Positions 7,882 through 17,040 of a DNA stretch of 64,000 nt are shown here, one piece after another (position 1 is the first letter of the stretch; each line of letters opens with the position of its first letter). Source of the stretch: Caloramator sp. E03. Lineage in GTDB: Bacteria; Bacillota; Clostridia; Clostridiales; Caloramatoraceae. Position numbers and translations under genes: made by a program. The notes beneath the pieces are model-generated. The model had not been told where the DNA came from, did no database searches, and saw only the letters and a program-made list of their open reading frames with translations. The DNA lies in NCBI RefSeq assembly GCF_006016075.1, contig NZ_CP040093.1:992001-1056000 (forward strand), given 5' to 3'.

Positions 7882-9915
7882 TTAGTTGTTTTCATCAAGC
7901 AATATTAAAATTTCCTTTGCATTATCACTTTGCCTGATTCTATTTAGTTTATTAAAGTCATCCAATATAGAGTAAAAATACTTAAAAAAGTTTTTTACAT
8001 GATGTTTATCTTCAAATTTTAATGCCAATAGAAAAATAATATCTGCTTTTTCCTTTCCCCACTCTATTTGCTCCTTTAAAGTAATTACAGCAATACAAGA
8101 CTTTATAACCAAATCACTTTCTCCATGGGGAATTGCAACATTGTTTCCAACAGATGTTGATGTAATCTTTTCACGGTTTAAAACAGAACTTGTAAAGCCT
8201 TCAAAAACATAACCCTTTTTTATGAGAACATCACAAATCTTTATTATCAATTCCTTTTTGGATTTTATATTTTCATTTACAAAAATCAAATCCTCATAGA
8301 AAAGCTGAGGTTTATTATTAGCCATCTTTTCGCTGTCATCTTTAGCATAACTATCTTTTTTATCTATTTTTCTCATAATACACTTAATGCTGTTTATATC
8401 TTCATTAACTACAAAGGGGGAAATTTTTACTATTGGCTTACTTTTAAACTTTATGCTGTCAAGAGGTATCGTAGTAATAATAAAATCAAAATCCTCTTCA
8501 TTTAAATGTTTAAGTTCAAACATAGAATAAGTCCCTAATATATTTATTTCTGTTATTTGCTTTTTCAGCCTTGCTGCAACAAGCTCACAGGTACCTATGC
8601 CGCTGCTGCATATAACAATTGCCCGTAGACTATTGTTAATCCTCTCAAGGGCTGCTCCTATATGCATTGCAATATAACCTATTTCCTCTTCTGAAACCTT
8701 TATTTTATAGTATTTTTCAAATAGGCTGCTCGCTGCCCAGCAAGCTCCAAATATAGCAGGATACTTGCTTTTTATTTCAGTCAAAAGAGGATTTCTTAAG
8801 TTAAGACCATAGGTCATGCGGTTTATAGCAGGTCTTAAATGCAGCAGCAGGCTTTTTATAAGCCTCTCATCATTATTCAGATTACATGATAATATATTGC
8901 TTATTAAGGCAATCAATTCTTTAGTAAATTCTAACAGCTGAACATCTGCATCTTCTATTATCTTATTTTCATCGCTAAGCTGTATATTTTCATGCAATTT
9001 TGAGCCTAATATATGAAGCGCTAAATATGCAATCTCACTTTTAGAAAATGAAATATTGAATTCAAATGCCAATCTCATAGTAATCCATTTTGCTGTTTCA
9101 TATTCCTTTGTGTTTATAAGCGCCATCAATTGTTCTTTTGTAACTTCAATATCATTTTCATCCTTTAATCTTTTTAAGCTTATAGCTATGTGAATTATAA
9201 GACCTTCATGAGCTTCATCTGTAAGAGAAAGCATATATCTTTCTTCAGCTTCATTAAGTATAGTTTCAATCTTTCTTAAATCAAATTCTGGAATAAGCTC
9301 CTTTATCTGATTAAAACTCTTATAATCTAATCTGCTATCATAGTGAAGCTCACTAGATTCTTCAAGCATCATTTTTAATTCTTCATTGCTTTTTAAAATT
9401 GACAACAATTCAGAAGCTGCCTTTCTCCAATTCTTTTCATCACCTGAAATCTGAAGGCCATAATTTTGCTTTTTAATAAGCTTCAAATCGAATTTTTCAA
9501 GCCAATTCTCCACAGCTTCCAAATCATTATGAATTGTAGCTCTGCTTACATATAATTCATTAGCTAAATTCTGCATTTTAATGATATCCTTTGCCTGAAG
9601 AAGTTGCTTAATTATATAGTATTTTCTTTCATCTGTAGATAAAGGTTTTATATAAGTTTTGTTCAAGCTAATTAAATTTAAAAGGCTGCTTCGTCTGTTT
9701 TCCGGATACTCAAGCCATATCCCTATCCTTGCTTTTTTATAAATTTTAATATCATCGAAATGCTTTAAAAAATTTTCAAGCTCCTCAAGATCATACCTTA
9801 TCGTTCTGTTTGAGACATTTAATCTTTCTGCAATTTCATCAATTGTTATTGGATTGTTTTGCTCCATTAAAATATTTAATATTTTATTACATCTTTCGCT
9901 TAAGCATTCTTTCAT
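7882..9915 (-). CDS. PTS-regulated transcriptional activator (MtlR/LicR type: HTH, PRDs, IIB-like, IIA-like)
   Basis: A 677-aa multidomain regulator. An HTH at about residues 8-55 (ITIDEIAERLNVSNRTIRYDLEELE) and a second Mga-like HTH at about 100-160 (ELYVSRATIHNDLEAVENWLEKF) come first. Two PRD modules follow, each with histidines in the usual spots (EAHEGLIIHIAISLKRL and IGYIAMHIGAALERI). Then comes a IIB-like segment with ICSSGIGTCELVAARLKKQI, and a C-terminal IIA-like domain with SVGNNVAIPHGESDL. Such proteins switch sugar operons on when the PTS phosphorylation state shows the substrate is present. As the first gene of the unit with IIA, transaldolase, IIB and IIC, it should control this operon; the palindromes at 10028 and 6217 are its candidate sites. 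Confidence 0.92.
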   Translation of the reverse strand: MKECLSERCNKILNILMEQNNPITIDEIAERLNVSNRTIRYDLEELENFLKHFDDIKIYKKARIGIWLEYPENRRSSLLNLISLNKTYIKPLSTDERKYYIIKQLLQAKDIIKMQNLANELYVSRATIHNDLEAVENWLEKFDLKLIKKQNYGLQISGDEKNWRKAASELLSILKSNEELKMMLEESSELHYDSRLDYKSFNQIKELIPEFDLRKIETILNEAEERYMLSLTDEAHEGLIIHIAISLKRLKDENDIEVTKEQLMALINTKEYETAKWITMRLAFEFNISFSKSEIAYLALHILGSKLHENIQLSDENKIIEDADVQLLEFTKELIALISNILSCNLNNDERLIKSLLLHLRPAINRMTYGLNLRNPLLTEIKSKYPAIFGACWAASSLFEKYYKIKVSEEEIGYIAMHIGAALERINNSLRAIVICSSGIGTCELVAARLKKQITEINILGTYSMFELKHLNEEDFDFIITTIPLDSIKFKSKPIVKISPFVVNEDINSIKCIMRKIDKKDSYAKDDSEKMANNKPQLFYEDLIFVNENIKSKKELIIKICDVLIKKGYVFEGFTSSVLNREKITSTSVGNNVAIPHGESDLVIKSCIAVITLKEQIEWGKEKADIIFLLALKFEDKHHVKNFFKYFYSILDDFNKLNRIRQSDNAKEILILLDENN

Positions 9916-10027
9916 AGGTGCACCTTCTCTACATAATGAATAAATGATGTAAAATTTATTTATTATCTCTTACATATTTATAATAACATCTTAATATGCT
10001 GAAACCAACAAAACAAAGGTAATTGTT

Positions 10028-10053
10028 ACTTCCACATTAATGCGGCAATATTT
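10028..10053. promoter_or_regulatory. Probable operator of the PTS regulator operon
   Basis: ACTTCCACATTAATGCGG and the following CAATATTT match 22 of 26 positions of the palindrome at 6218-6243. The dyad is imperfect here (TGTG became TGCG). It lies about 110 bases upstream of the regulator start, between two transcription units, where an activator or repressor site is expected. Confidence 0.6.
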
Positions 10054-10060
10054 ACAAATA

Positions 10061-10085
10061 TAAAAAGCAGCATAATATAGCTGCT
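10061..10085 (-). terminator. Terminator after the glycyl-radical activase gene
   Basis: Read on the - strand, AGCAGC (10085-10080) and GCTGCT (10071-10066) pair around an eight-base loop and are followed by TTTTTA. It separates the SDR-oxidoreductase-GRE-activase unit from the PTS operon. The stem is short, so some read-through is likely. Confidence 0.65.
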
Positions 10086-10090
10086 ACTTT

Positions 10091-10933
10091 TTATCCACCA
10101 ACAACAACTCTAAATCCTTTATTTTCAATGAACTCTTTTATATTTTCTATCTCCTCTTTTTCGAGAATCTTTATATCCTTTAATTCATATTCTTTACCAA
10201 TTGCCCTATATTTAGAACTGCCATATTGATGAAAAGGTAAAATATGCACAAGCTTTAAACCGAATTTTGAAATATAATCCAATATTTTTTCAATGTTTTC
10301 TATGTTTGCTGTATAGTGTGGTATTAATGGTATTCTTGGGATTATTTCAACTTTATCACTATTTTTAATCAATATTTCAAAATTATTTTTCATAATATCA
10401 ATATCCTGATTAACTACTTCTTTTGCAAGTTTTTTGTCCATTATCTTAAAGTCCCACAGGACAGTATCAATATACTTTGCCATTTCTATTATTATATCCT
10501 GCCTTCCCATTCCCGTTGTTTCAATAGCAGTATTTATGCCTTTCTTTTTTAATTCTTTTAAAAGCTCAACTATAAACTCTCCCTGAAGCAGCGGTTCTCC
10601 ACCGGATAATGTTACTCCCCCTCCTGTTGAGTCAAAAAATACTGCATCTTTATTAACCTCATCAAGCACTTCACTTATAGTCATTTCTTTTCCTATGGTT
10701 TCTAAAGCCCCTGTGGGACAATCTTCAGGGGATTTACTGCACTTATAACAGCTTGTACTACTGCACCCTATGCAAAGGCTCTGCTTTCTCATTATCTCTT
10801 TTTCAAACTTTTGAGATTCAGGGTTAGAACACCAGGGGCAAGTTAAAGGACAGCCTTTAAAGAATATAACTGTCCTTATACCATCACCATCATGCAGACT
10901 ATATCTTTGTATATTAAAAATCATAGCCTTCAT
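10091..10933 (-). CDS. Glycyl-radical enzyme activating enzyme (PflC/YbiY type, radical SAM)
   Basis: A 280-aa radical-SAM activase. Cys28, Cys32 and Cys35 in CPLTCPWCSNPES hold the catalytic [4Fe-4S] cluster. A ferredoxin-like insert follows with Cys54, Cys57, Cys62, Cys65 and Cys72, as in activases of dehydratase- or PflD-type enzymes rather than the short PflA. GGGVTLSGGEP contacts SAM. It generates the glycyl radical on the enzyme encoded immediately upstream (11-base gap). It acts only in the absence of oxygen. A terminator-like hairpin follows. Confidence 0.93.
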   Translation of the reverse strand: MKAMIFNIQRYSLHDGDGIRTVIFFKGCPLTCPWCSNPESQKFEKEIMRKQSLCIGCSSTSCYKCSKSPEDCPTGALETIGKEMTISEVLDEVNKDAVFFDSTGGGVTLSGGEPLLQGEFIVELLKELKKKGINTAIETTGMGRQDIIIEMAKYIDTVLWDFKIMDKKLAKEVVNQDIDIMKNNFEILIKNSDKVEIIPRIPLIPHYTANIENIEKILDYISKFGLKLVHILPFHQYGSSKYRAIGKEYELKDIKILEKEEIENIKEFIENKGFRVVVGG

Positions 10934-10944
10934 TCAATCACTTC

Positions 10945-13236
10945 CTAAAATGAATGTTCTGTTCTTCTTATAATATCGTTTTGAATCGCTTCATCAAGCT
11001 CAACAAATATTGCACTGTATCCTGCTACCCTAACAACTAAGTTTTGATATTTTTCAGGATGTCTTTGTGCTTCTCTTAGTGTTTCTGCTGAAATTACATT
11101 AAATTGTACATGCTGTATTTTTAGTCTGCTGAATGCTCTAATAAATCCTGCAAGCTTTTTTATTCCTTCAAATCCTTCTAATGCTTGAGGTGAAAATTTA
11201 ACATTAAGAAGGCTCCCATTAGAAGTTAGATAATTGTCGAGTTTGCTTACACTTTTTAAAACAGCAGTAGGCCCATTTTTATCCCTTCCAACCATAGGAG
11301 AGAGCCCTCCATCTGCAAGCTGTTCGCCCTTCATTCTTCCATCCGGAGTTGCTCCAACAGCTGCGCCTAAAGGTATATGAGCTGAAACTGTATATGAGCC
11401 TGGCTGGAATGTTCCACCCCTTATATTTTTATATTTTTCAACTTCCCTGCAATAATGGGAAAGCACCTCTGAACCTAAATAATCAACCTCATCAACGTCA
11501 TTTCCATATTTAGGATATTTATTTATAAATCTCTGCCTTAAATCCTCTTTTCCTTCATAGTTGCTCTCTAAAACGTCTGTTAATTCTTTTATTGTAATCA
11601 GCTTTTCCTCAAAAACAGCCTTCTTTATAACATATAAAGAATCGCTTAGATTAGGCGCCCCTATACCCTGTACTCCTGAAAAATTATATATTGCACCGCC
11701 TTCTGTTACATCCATGCCCTTTTCTATGCATCCATTAATAAAGTTTGATAAAAATGGTGTTGGCGCACATTCCCTGTGAGCCATGTCTACTATATTTGAA
11801 CCTTCTATCATATCCTTTACATATTTAGATATATTTCCTTTTAATTTATCTAAAAGCTCTTCAAAGCTGTCTATTTCTGATTTTTTCTCCCTTAGTGTAA
11901 TCTCAAATACTTTTAATAAATTAAATAATGCTATGTCATGAAGCCCATAAGTTTTCCCAGGTATGGATAATTCTACACATCCAACCACAGCATAATCCCT
12001 TGCATCATATATTGAAACCCCTCTATTTAAAAATGCCGGTATGTTAACCTCATCATTGAAAACCTGAGGCATCCCTGTACCAAGTCTTATTATCTCGGAT
12101 GCTTTTATTAAAAAATCCATTGGAGTATTTTCATTTACTCTTATACTTAAATTTGGCTGTGGAAGTCTTATATCTCCTAAAATTTCAAGCATGATGTATG
12201 ATAGCTCATTTATTGATGCTCTTCCATTTTCATCAACCCCGCCTAAAACTATAGTATAGCCTGTTGGAAAGCCTGCAAAATATTTAGCACTTTCTGTACT
12301 TCTAAGGGCTACAATCGTATTGAATTTAATATACAAGCATCTTAAAAGTTCCTTAATAAATTCAATATCAATACCATCTTCTAAAGATTTTTTAAAATAA
12401 GGATACATGTATTGGTCAAAACGTCCAATAGATATTGAACTTGCATTGGATTCATGCTGAAAAATAACGCTTATATACCAGAAAAGCTGCAGTGCTTCAT
12501 AAAAAGTCTCAGGTTTATCCTCTGAAATCTTATATGAAATTCTTGATATCTCCTCAAGTTCTTTTTTTCTATCTAAATCTCTCTCCTTTGCTGCCATATC
12601 CTCTGATAGTTTTGCATATCTTAAAATATAATCTCTTGCAGCCTCAAGTGTTATAAGTGAAGCTCTGTAAAAATAATTATCCTCATTTTCATTTATTTTT
12701 TCTTTTACTTCATTTATCATTACTTTTAGACCTTTTTTAAGCAATATTGAATAATCAGGTATAATATGACCTTGTCCTTTATCCGTCTGGTTTAAAGCGA
12801 TTATTTTCATATTTACAGTATCTTTTATGTTCTGAGGAATATGTTCATTGCAGTAATCCTTCAAAGACTTACCTGCCCAATATGGGTAAAGCTCGTTTTT
12901 AAAATACTCTTTATCCTCCTGTGAAATTTCGAATCTATCCTGTGGTCTTGTTGAAAATTCATCTAACTCCTCTAAAATCCAATAGGGTGACATTTCAGGT
13001 GAGGCAACTCCTGCACGGGGTTTAACAGTTCTATCACCAACAATAAGTTCTCCATCTTTTATAGCTATTTCTACTTTACTTAATATATTAGAAAGTGCCT
13101 TTGCTCTTCTTATAACTGAAGGTTCACCTTCAGTGTTTTTATAACTTTCAGTATAAAGCCTTGCTCTTTCAAGGGATATTTGTCTTTTTTCCTTAAAAAG
13201 TTCGTTTTTTAAAGTTTCTATTCTTTTACTCAGCAT
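10945..13236 (-). CDS. Glycyl-radical enzyme, PflD/YbiW-like (candidate anhydrohexitol-6-phosphate C-O lyase)
   Basis: A 763-aa glycyl-radical enzyme. The radical glycine is Gly739 in RVAGYSA, 24 residues from the end. The thiyl cysteine is Cys420 and the general base Glu422, in VVGCVEL. The Cys-x-Glu pair marks the C-O/C-N lyase and dehydratase branch, not pyruvate formate-lyase, which has Cys-Cys. The length matches E. coli PflD. The neighbours (activase, fructose-like PTS, Fsa-type aldolase) are those of PflD/YbiW, reported to open 1,5-anhydromannitol- or 1,5-anhydroglucitol-6-phosphate to 1-deoxyfructose-6-phosphate. Substrate assignment rests on context; glycerol, choline, propanediol and hydroxyproline enzymes are less likely given the sugar genes. 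It follows a Gfo/Idh/MocA gene by 14 bases, so it is cotranscribed with it. Confidence 0.9.
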   Translation of the reverse strand: MLSKRIETLKNELFKEKRQISLERARLYTESYKNTEGEPSVIRRAKALSNILSKVEIAIKDGELIVGDRTVKPRAGVASPEMSPYWILEELDEFSTRPQDRFEISQEDKEYFKNELYPYWAGKSLKDYCNEHIPQNIKDTVNMKIIALNQTDKGQGHIIPDYSILLKKGLKVMINEVKEKINENEDNYFYRASLITLEAARDYILRYAKLSEDMAAKERDLDRKKELEEISRISYKISEDKPETFYEALQLFWYISVIFQHESNASSISIGRFDQYMYPYFKKSLEDGIDIEFIKELLRCLYIKFNTIVALRSTESAKYFAGFPTGYTIVLGGVDENGRASINELSYIMLEILGDIRLPQPNLSIRVNENTPMDFLIKASEIIRLGTGMPQVFNDEVNIPAFLNRGVSIYDARDYAVVGCVELSIPGKTYGLHDIALFNLLKVFEITLREKKSEIDSFEELLDKLKGNISKYVKDMIEGSNIVDMAHRECAPTPFLSNFINGCIEKGMDVTEGGAIYNFSGVQGIGAPNLSDSLYVIKKAVFEEKLITIKELTDVLESNYEGKEDLRQRFINKYPKYGNDVDEVDYLGSEVLSHYCREVEKYKNIRGGTFQPGSYTVSAHIPLGAAVGATPDGRMKGEQLADGGLSPMVGRDKNGPTAVLKSVSKLDNYLTSNGSLLNVKFSPQALEGFEGIKKLAGFIRAFSRLKIQHVQFNVISAETLREAQRHPEKYQNLVVRVAGYSAIFVELDEAIQNDIIRRTEHSF

Positions 13237-13250
13237 AAATTCACCTCATA

Positions 13251-14297
13251 TCACCTTAATCCGCTCTTATATGCTTCATCTATTAATCTTTGACATTTTA
13301 ATGCATCATTAAAGGATGCTGCATTCCCTGTATCTTTATTTTCATATATTGAATTTGCAAAATTTATAATAGATGCTGTATGTGCACTTTGAAAATATCC
13401 GAGAATATTTCTTTCATCAGGGAAAAACTTCATATCATTAGAATTGCTAGCAGGTTTTATTAAATTCACTGTATTTGTATCATTTAAATAAACTTCTAAA
13501 ACGTATGGATTTTTAAAATTTATTTTCATGCTTCCCTTTGTTCCGAAAACTTCAAAGCTATCCCTTTGTTCACCCTCTGCAAATATTCTCGACACTTCAA
13601 TGCTTCCCTCTGTGCCATCAATTAGCTCTATTTCGCATCTTGAAACTTCGTCTACATAGCTTCTTTCTTTGAAATATATTTTATTTTTTGCATTAATATT
13701 TTTAATCTCTCCAAGGGTGAACTGTACTAAATCGATAAGATGAACTCCCAAATCTAAAAGCGCACCTCCGCCCGATGACTCTAATGTTCTCCAGCTTCCC
13801 CTTTTGCTGCTGCTCAAATAGCTTTTATGATAGGTTTTTAATTTAAAATCAATAATATCTCCTATTGTTCTTTTTACAACTTCTTTTCTTAAAAGCCCTA
13901 CAGCAGGTATAAATCTATACATTAATGCAACTGCATTTTTAATTCCATTATCATTTACAAGTTCAGTCATTTTAAGAGCATCTTCATAGTTTGATGACAG
14001 AGGCTTTTCACAATATACTGCCTTTTTGTATTTTACAGCTTTTAAAACATATTCTAAATGAGAATCGTTTGGAGTACATATGCTTATAAAATCTATACTC
14101 TCGTCCTTTAGTGTCTCTTCAACATCAATAGTGTTTTTAACGCCGTAAAGCTTTATATCCTTTGGATTTCTCGTTACAACATACTTAAGATTCAAAGAAA
14201 AGGGCAGATTAAATCTTATATTTGCATCATATGCTGCCAATGCATGGGTTTTTGCAATAGAACCGTATCCTATTATGGCAAAATTAATAGAATTCAT
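13251..14297 (-). CDS. Gfo/Idh/MocA family sugar oxidoreductase, copy 1
   Basis: A 348-aa NAD(P)-dependent oxidoreductase. The Rossmann motif is IGYGSIAKTHA (residues 9-19). The conserved EKP motif is YCEKPL (95-100), and the C-terminal domain carries GGGALLDLGVHLIDL (176-190) with the likely catalytic His186. Members oxidise or reduce sugars, inositols and anhydro-sugars; 1,5-anhydrofructose reductase belongs here, which is suggestive beside a PflD-type enzyme. It lies between the SDR and GRE genes with 14-base gaps. A close paralogue is at 17865. The exact substrate is unknown. Confidence 0.88.
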   Translation of the reverse strand: MNSINFAIIGYGSIAKTHALAAYDANIRFNLPFSLNLKYVVTRNPKDIKLYGVKNTIDVEETLKDESIDFISICTPNDSHLEYVLKAVKYKKAVYCEKPLSSNYEDALKMTELVNDNGIKNAVALMYRFIPAVGLLRKEVVKRTIGDIIDFKLKTYHKSYLSSSKRGSWRTLESSGGGALLDLGVHLIDLVQFTLGEIKNINAKNKIYFKERSYVDEVSRCEIELIDGTEGSIEVSRIFAEGEQRDSFEVFGTKGSMKINFKNPYVLEVYLNDTNTVNLIKPASNSNDMKFFPDERNILGYFQSAHTASIINFANSIYENKDTGNAASFNDALKCQRLIDEAYKSGLR

Positions 14298-14311
14298 AAT
14301 CTCACCTGTCC

Positions 14312-15181
14312 CTATTTAAAATTTAGTTTATATTCTTTAATACATTTTGATATTGCTTCCTTCGTTGTTGGAAATACTATTCCGTATTTTTTTATTTTTT
14401 CTGTATTAAGTCTTACATCCCTTGGTGCATCTTTATACTTTCCCTCATCTTTAACTAATATTTCATCTATTCTATCTTCAAGTCCCATTTCAGTTAGTAT
14501 GTGTTTTACAACATCATATCTGCTCATATCATTTGTACTTCCTATATGATATGTTCCATAGGGTATATCAAACACTTTTACAATGTTTTCTATCATATCA
14601 TAAACATATGTCATTCCCCTAAATTCATGGGGAGATGCATATATCTTTTCTCCTTTTATTAGGGAAGTTATTGTTTCCCATAATATGTTTGAAGCGATGC
14701 CCTTATTTCTGTCAGATAATCCAAAAAGCCATGTAAACCTTACTACCCATAGTTCATCTAATATATCTTTTAACAGCTTTTCAGCTTCAAGTTTATTTTG
14801 ACCATATACTGTGTTTGGAACTGGAATATCTTCTTCAGTATATGGACCTGACTGTATATTCCCGTTAAAAACCTGTTCAGTGCTTATAAAAAGAAGCTTT
14901 GAATTATATTTTTTACAAGCCTTTGCAACATTTACTGCCCCATCTACATTGATTTTTCTTGCGATTTCTGGATTTTTGTTGCAAAAATCAGTAACAGCAA
15001 TTGCTGCTGCGTGAATAACATAATCAGGTCTAAATTTTTCAAAGGCTTCATATACTTTTTTTTCATCAGTTATGTTTAAATCATCCTTATCTGTTGATAA
15101 AATTTCATATTCATTTTTATATCTGTCAAAAAATCTTGTGCAAAAGAATCCCAATCCACCTGTTAATAAAATTTTCTTCAT
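14312..15181 (-). CDS. RmlD-like SDR (NAD-dependent epimerase/reductase), copy 1
   Basis: A 289-aa extended short-chain dehydrogenase of the RmlD (dTDP-4-dehydrorhamnose reductase) type. It shows TGGLGFF at the nucleotide site, HAAAIAVTDFC, and the catalytic Tyr126/Lys130 in VYGQNKLEAE. The start at 15181 (MKKILLTGG) is preferred over the in-frame GTG at 15190, because AGGAG sits eight bases before it and the paralogue (18938) has the same length. No other dTDP-rhamnose genes are nearby, so a rhamnose role is not supported. First gene of the unit that continues into the Gfo/Idh/MocA, GRE and activase genes. Confidence 0.86.
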   Translation of the reverse strand: MKKILLTGGLGFFCTRFFDRYKNEYEILSTDKDDLNITDEKKVYEAFEKFRPDYVIHAAAIAVTDFCNKNPEIARKINVDGAVNVAKACKKYNSKLLFISTEQVFNGNIQSGPYTEEDIPVPNTVYGQNKLEAEKLLKDILDELWVVRFTWLFGLSDRNKGIASNILWETITSLIKGEKIYASPHEFRGMTYVYDMIENIVKVFDIPYGTYHIGSTNDMSRYDVVKHILTEMGLEDRIDEILVKDEGKYKDAPRDVRLNTEKIKKYGIVFPTTKEAISKCIKEYKLNFK

Positions 15182-15295
15182 CCTGCTCACTCCTAATTAA
15201 TATTGTTTTTTATTATTGATTATTGTTTATTCTTATTATATATTATTATCAGACAATTATCAATATAAATAATAAAATTAAACATGGAGGTTTAT

Positions 15296-15784
15296 ATGGA
15301 AAAACTTGAAATTAAACTTAATGAAATTGAAAAGCAAGAAAAAGAACTTCAATTTGATTATTTCAGCAGCGATTCTGCTTTAAAAATAGGTTTGATAATA
15401 ATTGAAAAGGCTAAAATATTATCTAAACCTATAGCTATTGATATTACAAAAAATTCTAATAAACTTTTTTATTATTCCTTTGATGGAGCATCTCCCGATA
15501 ATTATGAATGGATAAAAAGAAAAAACAATGTGGTAAACAGGTTTTTTAGAAGCTCACTTTATATTGGAACAAAACTTAAATTAATTAATAAGACTATAGA
15601 AGAAAAGTATTTAATATCTTCAAAAGAATATGCTCCTTTTGGAGGCGCATTCCCAATTATAATTAAAAATACCGGCGTTGTTGGAACCATTACAGTATCA
15701 GGCCTTTCTCAAGAAGAAGATCATAATTTAGTTGTTGAATCTATAAAAGAATATTTAAAGTTGCTTCAAAACAATAAAGAATAA
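15296..15784 (+). CDS. UPF0303 / HbpS-like (GlcG-related) protein
   Basis: A 162-aa protein matching the UPF0303 family pattern. The conserved stretch [19 protein letters not shown] is followed by [35 protein letters not shown] and, near the end, [24 protein letters not shown]. The family is sometimes described as heme-degrading-domain or HbpS-like; its biochemical role is not settled. The start at 15296 is preferred to the ATG at 15284, because GGAGG overlaps the upstream one. It is divergent from the SDR gene and lies 75 bases before the DeoR regulator gene's preferred start, so the two are probably one operon. Confidence 0.82.
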   Translation: MEKLEIKLNEIEKQEKELQFDYFSSDSALKIGLIIIEKAKILSKPIAIDITKNSNKLFYYSFDGASPDNYEWIKRKNNVVNRFFRSSLYIGTKLKLINKTIEEKYLISSKEYAPFGGAFPIIIKNTGVVGTITVSGLSQEEDHNLVVESIKEYLKLLQNNKE

Positions 15785-15859
15785 TAAATTTTATCTTGTA
15801 AAAAACATTTTAATGCTGAATAATTATATTAAGCAATTAATATGGAAAGGAGCAGTATA

Positions 15860-16621
15860 GTGTTTCCAGAAGAGAGATTAGAAGAGATTCTTAAAATATT
15901 AAAATCAGAGGGAAAGTTAAAGGTAAAAGATTTAAGCATAAAATTTAATGTCACTGAGGACTGCATCAGAAAAGATTTAAAAGTTCTCGAAAACAAAGGA
16001 TATCTAAAAAGAACCTATGGCGGAGCTGTGCTTTTTAGAGAATCCGCTCATGAGCAGGATATAGTTTCAAGAAAGGATATAGATATATCCTCAAAGACAA
16101 TAATAGCTCAAAAAGCCTTCGATATTATTGAGGATAGAGAAACAATATTTCTCGACATATCAACTACCAATATTATACTTGCAAAGCTTTTATCAGAAAG
16201 CAGTAAAAATATTACTGTTGTTTCAAATATGCTTGAAGTGATTAATGTTCTCTCAAACAAGAACAATATAACTGCAATATGCATAGGAGGAATATTAAAT
16301 AAAAATCTTAATGGTTTTGTCGGTGCAGCATCAATTGAATTAATTTCGAAATATAAATTCGATAAAACCTTTATAGGAAGCTGCGGAATTGATGTTTTTG
16401 ATAAAAGCATTACAACCTTTCAAATAGAAGACGGTATAACCAAATCATCTATAATAAAAGCCGGAAAAAAGAATTATATCGTTATGGAAAAAAAGAAGTT
16501 TTATTATGATGGCAATTATAAATTCGCTTCCTTAGATGATATAGACAGCATTATTACAGATGAATTAATAGATGATGATATTAAAAATATACTAATTGAA
16601 AACGGCATTGAGATAATTTAG
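15860..16621 (+). CDS. DeoR-family transcriptional regulator
   Basis: A protein of about 253 residues, with an N-terminal HTH (RLEEILKILKSEGKLKVKDLSIKFNVTEDCIRKDLKVLE) typical of DeoR and a C-terminal sugar-phosphate-sensing domain. That domain includes FLDISTTNIILAKLL, VVSNMLEVINVL and a GGILN..LNGFVGAAS segment. I prefer the GTG at 15860, which has AAAGGAG at good spacing; an ATG at 15842 overlaps that ribosome site. DeoR proteins repress sugar operons and respond to phosphorylated sugars. Placed between the two SDR/oxidoreductase pairs, it may control one or both of them (inferred). Confidence 0.88.
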   Translation: MFPEERLEEILKILKSEGKLKVKDLSIKFNVTEDCIRKDLKVLENKGYLKRTYGGAVLFRESAHEQDIVSRKDIDISSKTIIAQKAFDIIEDRETIFLDISTTNIILAKLLSESSKNITVVSNMLEVINVLSNKNNITAICIGGILNKNLNGFVGAASIELISKYKFDKTFIGSCGIDVFDKSITTFQIEDGITKSSIIKAGKKNYIVMEKKKFYYDGNYKFASLDDIDSIITDELIDDDIKNILIENGIEII

Positions 16622-16662
16622 CATATTTTATTGATTTTTATCAAAAATTTAATCTCACAATA

Positions 16663-16693
16663 AAAACCGGTTAAATATCCGGTTTTCTTTTTT
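16663..16693 (+). terminator. Terminator after the DeoR gene
   Basis: AAAACCGG pairs with CCGGTTTT around an eight-base loop, followed by CTTTTTTTG. It ends the UPF0303-DeoR unit. Confidence 0.8.
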
Positions 16694-16800
16694 GCCATAT
16701 TTTTTATATTTAAACTTAATGTTTTATATAATTAAAACTTTTAAGCAGCATAATTAACTTAAATAACTATTTTTATTTTTGTACGATTAAAAAGATAAAT

Positions 16801-16974
16801 TTGCCCTTTTGTCTTATCAATTGGGCTCTAATTGCTGCAATATTGATCATTTCAGCTGTTTCAAATTTTATAATTATAATTTATTCTATTAGAATAGTAA
16901 AAATGAAAAAAAGCTCAAAAAAGCAAGAAAGAGCTTACTGCATTATATCAGCAGATAGCCCCCTCGGATGCTAA
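16801..16974 (+). other. Possible remnant of a membrane-protein gene
   Basis: The frame from TTG 16801 encodes a single strongly hydrophobic segment (INWALIAAILIISAV then SNFIIIIYSI) followed by basic residues (KMKKSSKK) and a stop at 16972. No ribosome site precedes it and nothing identifies the family. It lies in a 419-base gap next to a gutted pseudogene, so it is most likely debris. The rest of the gap holds no other recognisable feature. Confidence 0.3.
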
Positions 16975-17040
16975 GCTTAAAAAACAGCATGAAGAGCTAA
17001 GTGCTTTAGAGCACCATCTCCAAAAAAGCTTAGTTTCATA

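Noticed and set aside
10945-13236. Pyruvate formate-lyase
   Set aside because: The active site is Cys-Val-Glu (GCVEL), not Cys-Cys; activase has extra cysteine clusters; it belongs to the lyase/dehydratase branch.
14312-15181. dTDP-rhamnose synthesis gene rmlD
   Set aside because: No rmlA, rmlB or rmlC genes are nearby; the gene is coupled to a sugar oxidoreductase and a glycyl-radical enzyme, so the rhamnose label is not supported.
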